Shown one piece after another: positions 23,064 through 23,227 of a stretch of 23,227 nucleotides of DNA (positions are counted from its first letter, which is position 1; every line of letters starts with the position of its first letter). Below the pieces are notes generated by a model. That model made no database searches and was not told the DNA's origin. It worked only from the letters and a program-made list of their open reading frames with translations. Origin of the DNA: Lachnospiraceae bacterium UBA3401 (GTDB lineage Bacteria > Bacillota > Clostridia > Lachnospirales > Lachnospiraceae); the NCBI GenBank assembly GCA_002358575.1, contig DEPD01000139.1, forward strand, positions 1-23,227. Reading direction: 5' to 3'. Both the position numbers and the translations under genes were made by a program.

Positions 23064-23102
23064 ATTATTTTCACATCATTATATCATTTTTTGAAAAAAT
23101 AA

Positions 23103-23173
23103 TAACGTACAAGGCACTTTCTAGCGTATAAGTTTATAAAAAACGATATGAAAGAGAGTGGCCTTGTACGTTA
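23103..23173 (+). terminator. Long inverted repeat after the GH16 gene, likely terminator
   Basis: TAACGTACAAGGC (23103-23115) and GCCTTGTACGTTA (23161-23173) are exact 13-bp arms with a 45-base AT-rich loop that can pair further (ACTTTC with GAAAG). The right arm is followed by AATTTTTATG. This fits a long-stem terminator for the GH16 gene. The long loop and perfect arms also resemble a small mobile or repeat element. The rest of 23064-23227 shows no gene. Confidence 0.5.
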
Positions 23174-23227
23174 AATTTTTATGTGCCAATGATAGTTATT
23201 TTTCACACCCGCACCATGCACTTGCTG

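Noticed and set aside
22556..23074. Minus-strand Ser/Val-rich ORF (172 residues) opposite the acidic tail
   Set aside because: It is only the reverse reading of the GAA/ACA repeats and has no ribosome site or domain.

Overview
The window looks like a motile Gram-positive Firmicute, most likely a Lachnospiraceae/Clostridia gut or rumen bacterium. The reasons are moderate AT richness, strong AGGAGG-type ribosome sites, lipoprotein-anchored transporter binding proteins, arrays of bacterial Ig-like (BIG2) domains on a secreted enzyme, and a methyl-accepting chemotaxis protein. The assignment is by style of sequence; there is no rRNA or marker gene here.

Left part (1-3831): a decayed cupin gene, then a MerR-family regulator (minus strand) divergent from a MATE efflux pump and a membrane-anchored serine hydrolase. 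The merR-MATE gap holds a textbook MerR-type promoter (TTGACT, 19-bp spacer, TATGAT) with a perfect dyad in the spacer.

Middle and right part (3832-23063): a beta-glucan utilisation locus. In order: a GH94 phosphorylase resembling laminaribiose phosphorylase (4023-6752), a second GH94 of the cellobiose-phosphorylase type (6884-9298), a minus-strand AraC regulator (9368-10111), an ABC sugar importer (lipoprotein plus two permeases, 10309-13626, no ATPase gene), an orphan ribose-type sugar-binding lipoprotein (13706-14674), a chemoreceptor (14705-17203), and a very large secreted GH16 beta-glucanase (17367-21665) whose C-terminal part continues in the same reading frame after one TGA codon (21672-23063). 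The inferred flow is: the secreted GH16 cuts a beta-1,3 or mixed-linkage beta-glucan, the importer takes up the short products, and the two GH94 enzymes split them with phosphate to glucose-1-phosphate plus a shortened sugar.

The most striking feature is the chemoreceptor. Its extracellular Cache-type sensor is interrupted by about 157 residues homologous to a carbohydrate-binding module of the neighbouring GH16 enzyme (about 55% identity by hand count). The cell therefore appears to use the same binding fold to attack the polysaccharide and to sense it for chemotaxis. Second, a 24-bp element with 22 of 24 bases identical lies upstream of both the GH94 operon and the ABC operon, at exactly the same distance (56 bp start to start) from a perfect TATAAT. 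It is a strong candidate operator for the AraC regulator lying between the two operons. Third, the GH16 protein is split by an in-frame TGA, the only TGA used as stop by any of the main genes here, which suggests a recent nonsense mutation or a sequence error.
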